DNA from: Clostridium sp. | GTDB lineage: Bacteria > Bacillota > Clostridia > Clostridiales > Clostridiaceae | DNA length: 64,000 nucleotides | Reading direction: 5' to 3' | NCBI GenBank assembly: GCA_018372555.1 | Contig: JAHAIU010000001.1 | Location: 20,177-84,176 of the forward strand | In this document: positions 45,125-54,320 of the stretch, in pieces | How positions within the stretch are numbered: the stretch's first letter is position 1 | How the letters are laid out: each line of letters begins with the position of its first letter | Notes under the pieces: model-generated | Told to the model about the DNA's origin: nothing | What the model saw: only the letters and a program-made list of their open reading frames with translations | Database searches by the model: none | Translations under genes and position numbers: made by a program

Positions 45125-45174
45125 ATACCTCTATAGGGTATCTTTATTTTATCATTTATTAGCTTATCTTTCAA
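45125..45174 (-). promoter_or_regulatory. Promoter and CsoR-type operator of the repressor gene
   Basis: On the minus strand TTGAAA (45169-45174), a 17-base spacer, and TAAAAT (45146-45151); five bases downstream is the near-perfect palindrome ATACCCTATAGAGGTAT (45125-45141), matching the ATACCCYnnnRGGGTAT-type CsoR sites with one imperfect pair. It lies at the transcription start, so the protein would block its own gene. Confidence 0.75.
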
Positions 45175-45381
45175 TTGATTAAAATATATTTATTATGTAA
45201 GTTGTGAATTTTTTTTATATTTTATTAACTTAATTCATTATAGAATGATTCTTAGCTTCAGGTGAAGTTTTCTTAAAAAGTAGTATTTTCACTAAAAAAC
45301 ATAAGTCATTAAAATATAGATTTAAATAATTTTAACTTATTTAAAAACAAAATGTTATAATAACTATATGGTAAAAATAAT

Positions 45382-45413
45382 AATTCTTAATATTTATATA
45401 AATATTAAGAATT
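45382..45413 (+). promoter_or_regulatory. 32-bp perfect palindrome ahead of the aldehyde dehydrogenase gene
   Basis: AATTCTTAATATTTAT is followed directly by its exact complement, five bases before the ribosome binding site GGAGG. An extended -10 (TGTTATAAT, 45353-45361) lies upstream. It may be an operator or an RNA stem that masks the start. The remainder of 45105-45428 shows no gene. Confidence 0.55.
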
Positions 45414-45428
45414 TCTTATGGAGGCATA

Positions 45429-46805
45429 ATGAATAATATACTATACACCTTTAATAAACAAAAAGATTTTTTTAATACTAATAAAACGAAAGATTTAGAC
45501 TTTAGAATAAATGCACTAAAAAAATTAAAAAATGTAATTAAATCTTCCGAAAATGATATCTTAGATGCTCTTAATAAAGATTTAAGAAAATCAGATTTTG
45601 AAGGCTTCACAACAGAAATAGGTCTTGTTTATGAAGAAATAAATTTACATATAAAAAAATTAAAAAAGTGGTCTAAACAAGAAAAAGTTAAATCTTCTAT
45701 AGCATACTTTCCTGCCAGAAGCTATATTTATAAAGAACCTTATGGTGTAACTCTTATTATTGGACCATTTAATTATCCTTTTCAACTAGTAATATCACCT
45801 CTTATTGGGGCTATATCAGCTGGTAACTGCGCTATTCTTAAACCTTCAGAAAACAGTCCAAATACTGCTAAAATATTAGAAAATATAATAAATAAAAATT
45901 TTGATGAAGATTACATTAAAATAGTTGATCCTTTAGGCGGAAAAGAAACTGTTTCTTATTTGTTAGACTTAAAATTTGATTATATATTCTTTACTGGAAG
46001 TGTTAGAGTAGGAAAAATAATTATGGAAAAGGCAGCTAAAAACTTAACGCCAGTAACCTTAGAACTTGGTGGTAAAAGTCCATGTATAATAGATGAAACT
46101 GCAAATATAGAACTATCTGCTAAAAGAATTATATGGGGAAAATTAATTAATTCAGGTCAAACCTGTGTGGCTCCTGATTATATTTTGGTAGAAAAATCAA
46201 TTAAAAATTCTTTAATAGAAGCCTTAAAGAAAGAAATTCAAGCTCAATTTTCTAAGGATATTAAAAACAATAGTGATTATCCTAGAATTGTAAATATTGA
46301 AGCATTAAATAGATTAAAAAGTTACTTAAATGATGGAAATATTTCTTTTGGTGGAAGATATAATGATGATGATCTTTATTTTGAACCAACTATCCTAACT
46401 GATATTAAAGAAGATAGTAAAGTTATGAAGGATGAAATATTTGGACCAATTTTACCAATAATTGAATACTCTTCTCTAGAAGAAGCAATTGAATTTGTTA
46501 AATCTAAAGAAAAACCACTTGCATTATATTACTTCTCTGAAGATAAGCTTAGAATAAAAACAATTCTTAACTCTCTATCCTTTGGTGGTGGTTGTATAAA
46601 TGATACTATAATACATGTAGCTTCTTCTTATTTACCTTTTGGTGGAGTTAACTCTAGTGGTCTTGGAGCTTATCATGGAAAAGCTAGCTTCGATACATTT
46701 TCCCATAAAAAGTCAATTATTAAAAGAGGTACTTTTATAGAATTTCCAATTAGGTTTGCTCCATATAAAAATAAGATATCTTTAGTAAGAAAGTTATTTA
46801 AATAA
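45429..46805 (+). CDS. Aldehyde dehydrogenase (class 3 type)
   Basis: Oxidises an aldehyde to the acid with NAD(P). 458 residues: Rossmann segment FTGSVRVGKIIMEKAAKNLTPVTLELGGKSP (with the catalytic Glu in LELGGK), catalytic Cys in NSGQTCVAPDY, EIFGPILPI, and PFGGVNSSGLGAYHGKASFDTFSHKK near the end. The length and the missing N-terminal part of longer ALDHs place it in the class 3/fatty-aldehyde group. The C-terminus RFAPYKNKISLVRKLFK is basic. ATG follows ATGGAGGCATA. An alcohol dehydrogenase gene follows 76 bases later; together they can interconvert alcohol, aldehyde and acid. Confidence 0.92.
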   Translation: MNNILYTFNKQKDFFNTNKTKDLDFRINALKKLKNVIKSSENDILDALNKDLRKSDFEGFTTEIGLVYEEINLHIKKLKKWSKQEKVKSSIAYFPARSYIYKEPYGVTLIIGPFNYPFQLVISPLIGAISAGNCAILKPSENSPNTAKILENIINKNFDEDYIKIVDPLGGKETVSYLLDLKFDYIFFTGSVRVGKIIMEKAAKNLTPVTLELGGKSPCIIDETANIELSAKRIIWGKLINSGQTCVAPDYILVEKSIKNSLIEALKKEIQAQFSKDIKNNSDYPRIVNIEALNRLKSYLNDGNISFGGRYNDDDLYFEPTILTDIKEDSKVMKDEIFGPILPIIEYSSLEEAIEFVKSKEKPLALYYFSEDKLRIKTILNSLSFGGGCINDTIIHVASSYLPFGGVNSSGLGAYHGKASFDTFSHKKSIIKRGTFIEFPIRFAPYKNKISLVRKLFK

Positions 46806-46881
46806 AACTAATCTATTTATTTGAAAGCTTGTATAAGCTTTAGTATTATATATGTATACTATATAAATTTAAGGAGGATAT

Positions 46882-48048
46882 ATGAGAAATTTTAATTATA
46901 AAAATCAAACTGAAATTATATTTGGAAAAAATACAGAAACTAAAGTTGGTGTTGAAGTAAAAAAATATGCTAACAAAGTATTACTTCATTACGGTGGCGG
47001 TAGTATTAAATCTACCGGTTTATATGATAAAATAGTAACTTCACTACAAAATGAAAATATAGAAATAGTTGAACTTGGAGGGGTTAAACCTAATCCTAGA
47101 GTCTCCTTAGTAAGAGAAGGTATAGAAATTTGCAGAAAAAATAATATTGATTTCATTCTTGCTGTTGGTGGTGGAAGTGTAATAGATTCAGCTAAAGCTA
47201 TTGCTGCTGGTGTAAACTATACGGGTGATGTTTGGGATTTATTTATCGGAACTGATATTAATCATACTTGCTTAAAGCTTGCTACTGTATTAACTATTCC
47301 TGCTGCAGGTAGTGAAACAAGTTCTGGATGTGTTATAACTAATGAAGACGGACTTTATAAAAGAAGTACAGGCCATCCAACATTAAGACCTATATTTTCT
47401 ATACTTAACCCCGAGCTTACTTATACTCTTCCAAAATATCAAACTTCTTGTGGTATAGCTGATATGATAGCTCACATACTAGAAAGATATTTTACAAATG
47501 AAAAATATGTTGACTTAACTGATAGATTATGTGAAGCTACACTAAAAACTATTATGGAAAATGCTTTAAGATTAAATAATAATCCTAATGATTATAATGC
47601 AAGAGCAGAAATTATGTTGTCTGGAATGGTAGCTCATAATGACTGGTTAAGTATTGGTAGACTTGGTGATTGGGCTACTCATGATATAGAACATGAATTA
47701 AGTGGTATTTATGATATTGCTCATGGCGCTGGGCTTTCTATCATCTTCCCTGCATGGATGAAATATGTATATAAACATGATTTAAATAGATTTGCTCAAT
47801 TTGCAAATAGAGTTTTTGATATAGATATTAACTTAAATAATCTTGAAGAAACTGCCCTTAAAGGCATAGAAGCCTTAGAAAACTTCTTTACTAAAATTGA
47901 ACTTCCAACTAGATTAAGTCATGCAAATATTAATGATAAGCATATAGAGGAAATGTCTAAAAAATTAGTTGCTCATTATGACCATGTTGGAAACTTTGTA
48001 GAAATTAGAGAAAAAGAAGCATTAGAAATATTTAAACTTGCTTTATAA
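46882..48048 (+). CDS. Iron-containing alcohol dehydrogenase (butanol-dehydrogenase type)
   Basis: 388-residue type III ADH, family of BdhA/BdhB and YqhD. The cofactor part has GGGSIKSTGLYDKI and AVGGGSVIDSAKAIA; the metal ligands are in CGIADMIAHILERYFT (Asp and His), DWATHDIEHELSG and DIAHGAGLSIIFPAWM. Reduces aldehydes to alcohols in fermentation, NADPH being usual for this subgroup. ATG follows AAGGAGGATAT. It lies behind an aldehyde dehydrogenase gene, with a separate leader (76 bases), and is closed by a strong bidirectional terminator. Confidence 0.93.
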   Translation: MRNFNYKNQTEIIFGKNTETKVGVEVKKYANKVLLHYGGGSIKSTGLYDKIVTSLQNENIEIVELGGVKPNPRVSLVREGIEICRKNNIDFILAVGGGSVIDSAKAIAAGVNYTGDVWDLFIGTDINHTCLKLATVLTIPAAGSETSSGCVITNEDGLYKRSTGHPTLRPIFSILNPELTYTLPKYQTSCGIADMIAHILERYFTNEKYVDLTDRLCEATLKTIMENALRLNNNPNDYNARAEIMLSGMVAHNDWLSIGRLGDWATHDIEHELSGIYDIAHGAGLSIIFPAWMKYVYKHDLNRFAQFANRVFDIDINLNNLEETALKGIEALENFFTKIELPTRLSHANINDKHIEEMSKKLVAHYDHVGNFVEIREKEALEIFKLAL

Positions 48049-48087
48049 TATAAAAAGTGAAGGGTTAACCTTCACTTTTTATATTAT
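48045..48087. terminator. Bidirectional terminator, ADH / TIGR01906 genes
   Basis: A perfect 19-bp stem (ATAATATAAAAAGTGAAGG with its complement) and a 5-base loop. It includes the stop codon of the ADH gene on the left and the last codons of the converging gene on the right. Confidence 0.9.
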
Positions 48088-48769
48088 CATTATGTTTTTC
48101 AATTACATAACTACTTCTATTTTTTAAGTAATATACTTTATAAGATACTACTGCAATAAAGATAAATAATAATATAATTAATGCATATAGCTTGAACACT
48201 TCTTCCGGTAAAACTTTAATTATTGGATCAGTTCTCTCATCAAAAATCCAATAATCATTATTGAAAAATATTTTATGAAATACCGTAAATGCCTTTGAAA
48301 AGTCTATATAAATACTTAATAATAATGTAGTTAAAATTACTATTAATGTATTTGCTCCATAATTTAATAACTTAGATAATTTAACCTTATTACCAATTCT
48401 TTTATTAATATAAATATATAACATAGATAATACTATAATTATAAATAATATTAGGTAAATACTTAAAAATATCTTTTTAACTTCATAAAAATGAAATTCA
48501 CCATTTACACTCATAGGAAAATTTTCAAATCTTAAATCCTTAATAAATGGATTTTGAAGGTAATAAATTAAATTATAATAATCATTAAGTAAACTGCTTT
48601 TAGATAAATTTACAATAGTATTTAAATTATATTTATCCACTGAGTAACTATATATTATAGTTAAGTTTAAAGTAGCTATAACACTTATACATATGGTCAA
48701 AATAGATACAATTATTCCTATTATAGCTTTCTTAAAAAAATTCAAAATCTTATTCATCTCATCCCTCAT
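48065..48769 (-). CDS. TIGR01906 family membrane protein (DUF1461)
   Basis: 234 residues with four hydrophobic segments (about 12-36, 98-122, 137-154, 188-208). The outward loop before the last segment has the family signature FFNNDYWIFDERTDPIIKVLPEEVF. Family function is unknown. Upstream context: it shares its end with the ADH gene and is followed upstream by an EFR1 protein gene on the same strand (45-base gap), with which it could be co-transcribed. The start MRDEMNKIL has a second possible ATG at codon 5. Confidence 0.8.
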   Translation of the reverse strand: MRDEMNKILNFFKKAIIGIIVSILTICISVIATLNLTIIYSYSVDKYNLNTIVNLSKSSLLNDYYNLIYYLQNPFIKDLRFENFPMSVNGEFHFYEVKKIFLSIYLILFIIIVLSMLYIYINKRIGNKVKLSKLLNYGANTLIVILTTLLLSIYIDFSKAFTVFHKIFFNNDYWIFDERTDPIIKVLPEEVFKLYALIILLFIFIAVVSYKVYYLKNRSSYVIEKHNDNIKSEG

Positions 48770-48814
48770 ATCTATACATTAATATAAAAATTATAGCATA
48801 AGTATTAGCATTTA

Positions 48815-49594
48815 TTAACTAATTATTAAATCTATATTTTCTTTATATTGAGGATGTTCTTTTTTATTATATAAAATTGCATTTTTAGGACATACATTTA
48901 CACATCTACAACACATTATACAATTATCTCTAAACTTAATCATTTCACCGATATTTTCAATATTCATAGTAGGACAAGACTTTACACATATATTACACTT
49001 ATCACAGTCATCATTTACTGAAAACTTATCTGAGTTTTTATAAAGATCTTTAGTTAAAAACTTGTTAATATTTTTATAAAAAATAGCTTGCAAGCTACTA
49101 ATCTCTTCTTTAACAATATTCTCAGTTAAAAAATTTACTACTAACTCTTTTATCTCTATTAAAGTTTTCTCGTAAACATCTCTAATATCTTTTCTTGTAT
49201 TTTTTTCATAACTTTTACTTATAGTAAAACTATTTGGCATTTGAAAATTTTTTGTAGTTATAACCTTATAATTTTTTCCCCCTAAAACTTTTTCAAGTTC
49301 AATAAAATTTGTTATACTCTTATCTCTTCCAGTAGAAAATATCATAGTCTTTATTTCTTTACCTGAATACTCAAATTTATCTCTAATATAATCAAAAAAT
49401 ATTTTAGGCATATCATAAAAATACTTAGGAAACCCTATTACTAAAAAATCATAAGAGCTAAAGTCTAAAGAAATTTTATCTTCTATAGAATAAACCTCTA
49501 ATTCACATCCATTTTTCACAAATTCTTCATATGTCTTATTTACTATATACTTTGTATTACCACTTCCACTAAAATATAAAATAATCCCTTTCAA
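48815..49594 (-). CDS. EFR1-family flavodoxin-ferredoxin fusion
   Basis: 259 residues: flavodoxin-like domain (1-160; FMN loop FSGSGNTKYIV, residues 8-18) and a C-terminal 2[4Fe-4S] domain with CDKCNICVKSCP and CIMCCRCVNVCP. The family links FMN and Fe-S electron transfer in one soluble protein, found in many anaerobes; physiological donors and acceptors are not known. Both cysteine motifs are complete, so two clusters are expected. ATG preceded by GGGGGGAC. It is likely first in a unit with the TIGR01906 gene. Confidence 0.88.
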   Translation of the reverse strand: MKGIILYFSGSGNTKYIVNKTYEEFVKNGCELEVYSIEDKISLDFSSYDFLVIGFPKYFYDMPKIFFDYIRDKFEYSGKEIKTMIFSTGRDKSITNFIELEKVLGGKNYKVITTKNFQMPNSFTISKSYEKNTRKDIRDVYEKTLIEIKELVVNFLTENIVKEEISSLQAIFYKNINKFLTKDLYKNSDKFSVNDDCDKCNICVKSCPTMNIENIGEMIKFRDNCIMCCRCVNVCPKNAILYNKKEHPQYKENIDLIIS

Positions 49595-49736
49595 AACAAA
49601 GTCCCCCCTATTATTAAATAATACTTTTTAGATTTACACCAAATCCTATTTTACATTATATAATATTTGTAATTTTTTGGGAATTATTTTAATATTTCAT
49701 TTTTCATCTTATTTTCTATAAATCTACCATAATATT

Positions 49737-51056
49737 TTACTTTTCTTTATATTTCCAAAAAAGGACAGCTGATACTAACACTATTCCACAAATAATTGTG
49801 TATTGTATAAATAGTGGATTAGATATACTTCCAAAAAGAATAATTAATGAACCACCAGTAGCCAATATAGGATTGATTTTTCCCTTCCATAAACCTTTAA
49901 CTTCATTATCCATTCCCATCTTAAATACCTTAATATACAATAATATATACATAACATAATTTATTGTAATAGATATTTCTGAAATATCACTATTTGGAAG
50001 TAAACTATACTTTTGAGTTATAAAATGTATTATTAAACATACTACTGATATTATAAAAGAAACTATTGCAGAATTAACCGGCATACCTAATTTTTCATCA
50101 ATAATCTTTATTTTTTCTGATTTAGGGAACATTCCTCTTAAAGCTAAAGAATAAGGAAGTCTAATATGTCCCATAATCAATCCATTTACTGTACCTAGTA
50201 TTGATACTACTACAAAAGTAAGAACCATCTTTGCGCCCCATGGTCCAAATAAAGTATTAGCTGCTAAATCAACATGAGCATCACCTAATGCCATAACCTT
50301 TTCAGGCCCAATTAGCACACTTATACCTATAAAGTATAGAACATAAATAGCAAGTATAAATAATGGTGCAACTACTAAAGCTCTAGGTAAATTTCTTTTA
50401 GAATCTCTAATTTCATGTCCTATAGATGTAGCAATTATCCATCCATCAAAAGAAAATGCTATCGGTGCTATAGCAGCTATCCATGTTGCAGATTTCATAT
50501 GTACAATTTCATTCATTGATAATGATTTAGGATCACCAAAGAAGATACCTGCAATAGCTATTAAAATAAGTGGTATTATCTTAATAACTGTAGATAAGTT
50601 TTGAAAATATCCTCCAAGCTTTGCAGAAAGAATATTTAATATGTAAAAAATAATAATTGCTCCAAATCCAATAGATGTATGAAGAGTTAGTCCACCATCT
50701 ATACCAAAAAGCATACAGATATATATTCCTGAAACCCAAGATACAACTGCAATTAAACTTGGGTAATATAAAAATGTGTGAAACCACCCAAAAGCACAGG
50801 CAACTGAAGAATTATATGAATTTTCAGCATAAGTTATTATCCCCCCTGCTTTACAATCTCTAGATGCTAATTCTGAAATAGTTAAACTTCCAAAAATTAT
50901 ACCTACTGCAGCTATACAAAAAACTATAACTCCTAAACTTATACTTCCATTAGTAGCAATAAGTATATTATCGCTCTTGAAAAATATACCAGAACCTATT
51001 ACAATTCCAACTATCATTCCTATGGCTGTGAATAACCCATATTCATTTTTTTTCAT
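49737..51056 (-). CDS. Amino-acid permease (APC superfamily)
   Basis: About 439 residues from the ATG at 51056, behind AGAGGTGAAAATT. Twelve predicted membrane helices begin YGLFTAIGMIVGIVIGSGIFF, the TM1 substrate-binding motif (GSGIF) of LAT/APC transporters; the conserved IAPIAFSFDGWIIATSIGHEI lies in TM6. The sequence group resembles serine/threonine exchangers and other LAT-type permeases of Firmicutes. The substrate cannot be settled. Single gene. Confidence 0.9.
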   Translation of the reverse strand: MKKNEYGLFTAIGMIVGIVIGSGIFFKSDNILIATNGSISLGVIVFCIAAVGIIFGSLTISELASRDCKAGGIITYAENSYNSSVACAFGWFHTFLYYPSLIAVVSWVSGIYICMLFGIDGGLTLHTSIGFGAIIIFYILNILSAKLGGYFQNLSTVIKIIPLILIAIAGIFFGDPKSLSMNEIVHMKSATWIAAIAPIAFSFDGWIIATSIGHEIRDSKRNLPRALVVAPLFILAIYVLYFIGISVLIGPEKVMALGDAHVDLAANTLFGPWGAKMVLTFVVVSILGTVNGLIMGHIRLPYSLALRGMFPKSEKIKIIDEKLGMPVNSAIVSFIISVVCLIIHFITQKYSLLPNSDISEISITINYVMYILLYIKVFKMGMDNEVKGLWKGKINPILATGGSLIILFGSISNPLFIQYTIICGIVLVSAVLFWKYKEK

Positions 51057-51239
51057 AATTTTCACCTCTTTTGTAATGTCTAAAATTAAAATGCCAAATT
51101 TCTATGTACACTATATCATATATGGAGTAAAATAAGAATAAAAAATTATTATAATTAAAACTATGTTCAAACATTTATTAATATAATAATTAAAAGGTAT
51201 TAGAATAATTAAATTAAATTTATTTATTGGGAGATTATT

Positions 51240-51503
51240 ATGAGAATTTATTTGATTTACTACTTAATTTTTATTAATATTATATCTTTTTTAACTATGT
51301 TTGTAGATAAAAAAAAGGCTATAAAAAGAAAATGGAGGATAAAAGAAAACACCTTATTTTTACTTTCTTTTATAGGGGGTAGTATTGGTGTATTATTAGG
51401 GATATATTCTTTTAGACATAAAACTAAACATATAAAATTTACTTTAGGAATTCCTTTAATTCTTTTAGTCCAAGTTTTATTATTTTTATTTATTATATAT
51501 TAG
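51240..51503 (+). CDS. DUF1294 membrane protein
   Basis: 87 residues with three hydrophobic segments (3-19, 36-53, 66-86), FVDKKKAIKRKWRIKENTLFLLSFIGGSIGVLLGIYSFRHKTKHIKF in between: the DUF1294 signature (DK..A..., R..E..L......GG..G......RHKT.K..F). Function unknown. ATG behind TTGGGAGATTATT. Followed after 8 bases by an alpha/beta hydrolase gene, so the two are co-transcribed. Confidence 0.85.
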   Translation: MRIYLIYYLIFINIISFLTMFVDKKKAIKRKWRIKENTLFLLSFIGGSIGVLLGIYSFRHKTKHIKFTLGIPLILLVQVLLFLFIIY

Positions 51504-51511
51504 GAGGGGTT

Positions 51512-52177
51512 ATGTTTATAGAAGTAAATAATATAAAGTTATATTATGAAAAAGTAGGAAGTGGATATCCAATTATTTTGCTTCATGGTAATGGGGAAAA
51601 TCTTCATATTTTTGATACCACAGTTAATATATTAAAGGATTTCTTTACTGTTTATAGTATTGATTCTAGAGGTCATGGAAAAAGCTCCTCTGTTTCAGAG
51701 TTACATTATGATGAAATGGCTGAGGATATTTATCACTTTATTACTGCTCTTGAAATAGACAAACCAATTCTATATGGATTTAGTGATGGTGGTATTATAG
51801 GACTTATTATTTCAATTAAACATCCTAATCTTTTATCTAAATTAATTATTAGTGGTGCAAATATAAATCCAAATGGATTACCTAAAAAGCTGCTTATACT
51901 TTTTAAGATAATTTATAAATTTAAGAAAACAAAAGAATATAAATTAATGTTAGAAGAGCCTAATATACCTATAGATATGTTACATAAAATTACTATACCT
52001 ACATATATAACCCTTGGTAGTAAGGATGTAATTAGAAAAGAGCATACAAACCTTATACATAATAATATACCTAATAGCCAATTAAAAATTTTTAATAATG
52101 AATACCATAGTAGCTATATTATAAATAGCGATAAGATTGCAAAGTACCTATTAGAAATATTAGTTAGGAAGCATTAA
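51512..52177 (+). CDS. Alpha/beta hydrolase
   Basis: 221 residues of the classical fold. The oxyanion region is LLHGNGENLHIF; the nucleophile elbow is GFSDGG with Ser about residue 91; the acid may be the Asp in TLGSKDVIRKEH (about 171), and the His is in NEYHSSYI (about 194). The nucleophile motif and its cap-less, short length fit small esterases or haloperoxidase-like hydrolases. Substrate unknown. ATG behind TAGGAGGGGTT. Second gene after DUF1294, then a terminator. Confidence 0.85.
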   Translation: MFIEVNNIKLYYEKVGSGYPIILLHGNGENLHIFDTTVNILKDFFTVYSIDSRGHGKSSSVSELHYDEMAEDIYHFITALEIDKPILYGFSDGGIIGLIISIKHPNLLSKLIISGANINPNGLPKKLLILFKIIYKFKKTKEYKLMLEEPNIPIDMLHKITIPTYITLGSKDVIRKEHTNLIHNNIPNSQLKIFNNEYHSSYIINSDKIAKYLLEILVRKH

Positions 52178-52209
52178 AAAAGTAGATTCGTATATTAGAA
52201 TCTACTTTT
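52178..52209 (+). terminator. Terminator of the DUF1294-hydrolase operon
   Basis: AAAAGTAGATT / AATCTACTTTT, 11-bp perfect stem with a 10-base loop, then CTATTT. Confidence 0.8.
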
Positions 52210-52267
52210 CTATTTAATCTTATTTAAGTTAATTTAATTACATATCCTTCATATCTTATTAAATTAA

Positions 52268-52894
52268 TTATACTTCCTTTTTATCAAATAAATTTGAAGT
52301 AATAAAATATGATGCTAATACTAATGTAAAAACTATAAAGGCAATTAATATAATTACTATATTGCTGCTTATATCAATTTGTGGTAATAAGTTTACTAGC
52401 TCAGTTGAAAATACTATTGGAAATACTGTTAAAAATACTAATGCTATTCTCGCTTTTTCAAACCCTAGTAATAGTTCCATAGGAATTAATAAAGTCATCA
52501 TAAATATTCCTATTCCTGCTAATATTAACATAAGGGACCATAATGGAAATGTTTCTTCACTACTAATTATATTAAAGTTTGTCATAACAAAATATAGTAC
52601 AGCTGATAACCCCATAGATATTAAAGTATTTATAGCTATAAAAATATATCTAGATACAATATATTCACTTGTCTTAATAGGTAAAGAATACACTAAGTAA
52701 TTTACCTTGCTTTTTTCTTCATAAAAAGCAGTGCTATAACAAGTCGCCATTATAAATAGTGCTCCAGCAAAAGGAAGCATATTAGGTTGTGTAATAGCTA
52801 TAAAAACAGCCATTCCTATCATTAAAGCCATATATTTTTTTAATGCAAATATAGTTTCAAACTGTAACAATATTAAATTAATAATCTTTTTCAT
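52268..52894 (-). CDS. ABC-2 type membrane permease
   Basis: 208 residues with six hydrophobic segments (about 20-40, 43-58, 83-108, 116-136, 145-165, 172-199). The CYSTAFYEEKSKVNYLVYSLPIKTSEYIVSRYIF segment is the family's mark (ABC-2 transporter, YtrC/D-like). It follows the ATPase gene with one base between stop and start (ATG behind AGGGAGGAAGTA). Regulation is through the GntR regulator in the same operon. Substrate unknown; related systems respond to cell-wall antibiotics. Confidence 0.85.
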   Translation of the reverse strand: MKKIINLILLQFETIFALKKYMALMIGMAVFIAITQPNMLPFAGALFIMATCYSTAFYEEKSKVNYLVYSLPIKTSEYIVSRYIFIAINTLISMGLSAVLYFVMTNFNIISSEETFPLWSLMLILAGIGIFMMTLLIPMELLLGFEKARIALVFLTVFPIVFSTELVNLLPQIDISSNIVIILIAFIVFTLVLASYFITSNLFDKKEV

Positions 52895-52895
52895 A

Positions 52896-53747
52896 TTACT
52901 TCCTCCCTGTATAATAAAGCATAATATCTTCTAAGTTTGCTCTTTCATAAATAACTTCATTACCAAATATATCAAAAGCGTTTTTCTTATTATTTGTAAG
53001 ACCTTCAAAATTATATCCTGTAGATTTTACTGATATCAATACATTCTTTGTATCTTCATCTAAAAGCTCTTTCTTCCCCTTTACAATTGAATGAGTTTCT
53101 AATATATAATCTTTTTCCCCCTGAAGAATTACTTGTCCTTTATATATAAAAATTATATAATCAGCACACTTTTCTAAATCACTAGTTATATGAGTAGAAT
53201 AAAATACTGTATTTTCCTCCTCTTCCATCTGCTCTTGTAAAACTTCTAAAAACTCATTCCTAACAACTGGATCTAAATTTGCTGTAGGCTCATCCATTAT
53301 TAGAACTTTAGGTTTTGTAGCTAAGGCCATAGTAAGTTCGAATTGTTTCTTTTTACCCTTAGATAACTTTCCATAAACTAATGATTCATCTAAGCCAAAT
53401 TTTTCTGTAAGTTTTTTATATAGAGTTTCATCCCATTTTTTATAGAACCTTGAAACTGTCTTTTTTATATTTTTAAGTTTACTTTCTTCTAAGAAACCAC
53501 AAGTCTCACCTACAAAAGCTAAAGTTTCTTTAATATCAGTATTAGTTTTAATATCTTCTCCTAACACTAAAATTTCACCTTTATCTGCTTTTACCATATT
53601 CATAATAGCCTTAATAGTAGTTGTTTTTCCTGATCCATTAGGTCCTATAAATCCTGTAATAAAACCTTTTTTCACTATTAACTCTTTAATATTTAGTTTA
53701 AATTTATTGTAGCTCTTTTCTAATCCTTTAATTTCAATAGCTTCCAT
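52896..53747 (-). CDS. ABC exporter ATPase (YtrB-like)
   Basis: 283 residues: Walker A GPNGSGKTTT (residues about 34-43), Q-loop (FVGETCGF), a signature of variant form YGKLSKGKKKQFELTMALA in place of LSGGQ, Walker B VLIMDEP, and H-loop YSTHI. The LSKGKKKQ signature is normal for this exporter family. It is the middle gene of regulator-ATPase-permease, with two bases between the GntR stop and this ATG. The C-terminal 70 residues may contact the permease. Confidence 0.9.
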   Translation of the reverse strand: MEAIEIKGLEKSYNKFKLNIKELIVKKGFITGFIGPNGSGKTTTIKAIMNMVKADKGEILVLGEDIKTNTDIKETLAFVGETCGFLEESKLKNIKKTVSRFYKKWDETLYKKLTEKFGLDESLVYGKLSKGKKKQFELTMALATKPKVLIMDEPTANLDPVVRNEFLEVLQEQMEEEENTVFYSTHITSDLEKCADYIIFIYKGQVILQGEKDYILETHSIVKGKKELLDEDTKNVLISVKSTGYNFEGLTNNKKNAFDIFGNEVIYERANLEDIMLYYTGRK

Positions 53748-53749
53748 AT

Positions 53750-54124
53750 CTATACCTCCTCATATAAGCTCTTAACAATATCAATAGTTTCTTCTAAAGT
53801 TAATCCTATTGCTTTTGCAGAAATAATTGCTTCTTCTAACTTATTCTCTATTTCATACATAGCAACTTCTCTTAGCCTTTCATTATTAGCTTCAGCAACG
53901 AAAGTTCCCTTTCCTACTACTGTTTTTATAAATCCTTCTTTTTCCAGTTCCTCATAAGCCCTTTTAGTAGTTATTATACTTACCTTTAATTCCTTAGCTA
54001 AAGTTCTAATAGATGGCAGAGGCTCTCCAGGTTTTAATACCATATTCACTATTTGATTCTTTATTTGACTTTCTATTTGTTCATATAATGGCACTTGTGA
54101 AGAATTACTAATTATAATATTCAA
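53750..54124 (-). CDS. GntR-family repressor (YtrA subfamily)
   Basis: 124 residues from TTG at 54124, behind a perfect GGAGGTG; the frame extends 16 codons upstream but across the operator and without a ribosome binding site. The winged helix (VPLYEQIESQIKNQIVNMVLKPGEPLPSIRTLAKELKVSIITTKRAYEELEKEGFI) is of standard GntR type; the effector part is short (about 45 residues), as in the YtrA subfamily, with a helix for dimerisation. It heads an ABC exporter operon and probably represses it through the palindrome just upstream. Confidence 0.9.
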   Translation of the reverse strand: MNIIISNSSQVPLYEQIESQIKNQIVNMVLKPGEPLPSIRTLAKELKVSIITTKRAYEELEKEGFIKTVVGKGTFVAEANNERLREVAMYEIENKLEEAIISAKAIGLTLEETIDIVKSLYEEV

Positions 54125-54152
54125 CTTTTCACCTCCAAGTGTATATTGAGTG

Positions 54153-54171
54153 TGTATATGCTCTATATACA
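54153..54171 (-). promoter_or_regulatory. Operator candidate of the GntR/ABC operon
   Basis: TGTATAT and ATATACA, a perfect 7-bp inverted repeat with a 5-base spacer, 28 bases upstream of the TTG start. Repeated GTGTGTAT-type words flank it (54149-54157, 54183-54193). This is the size and place of YtrA-type operators. Confidence 0.55.
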
Positions 54172-54320
54172 TATATTATTACACATACACACTCATGTCA
54201 ATATTTATATAAAAAAAGTATGCAAGCTTTTGATTCCTTATCTTTTCTCTAAGTCATCAGAAACTTACATACTCTCCTTAAAATTAAATGAAATAATATA
54301 TTTATTCTTATTATTGTATT

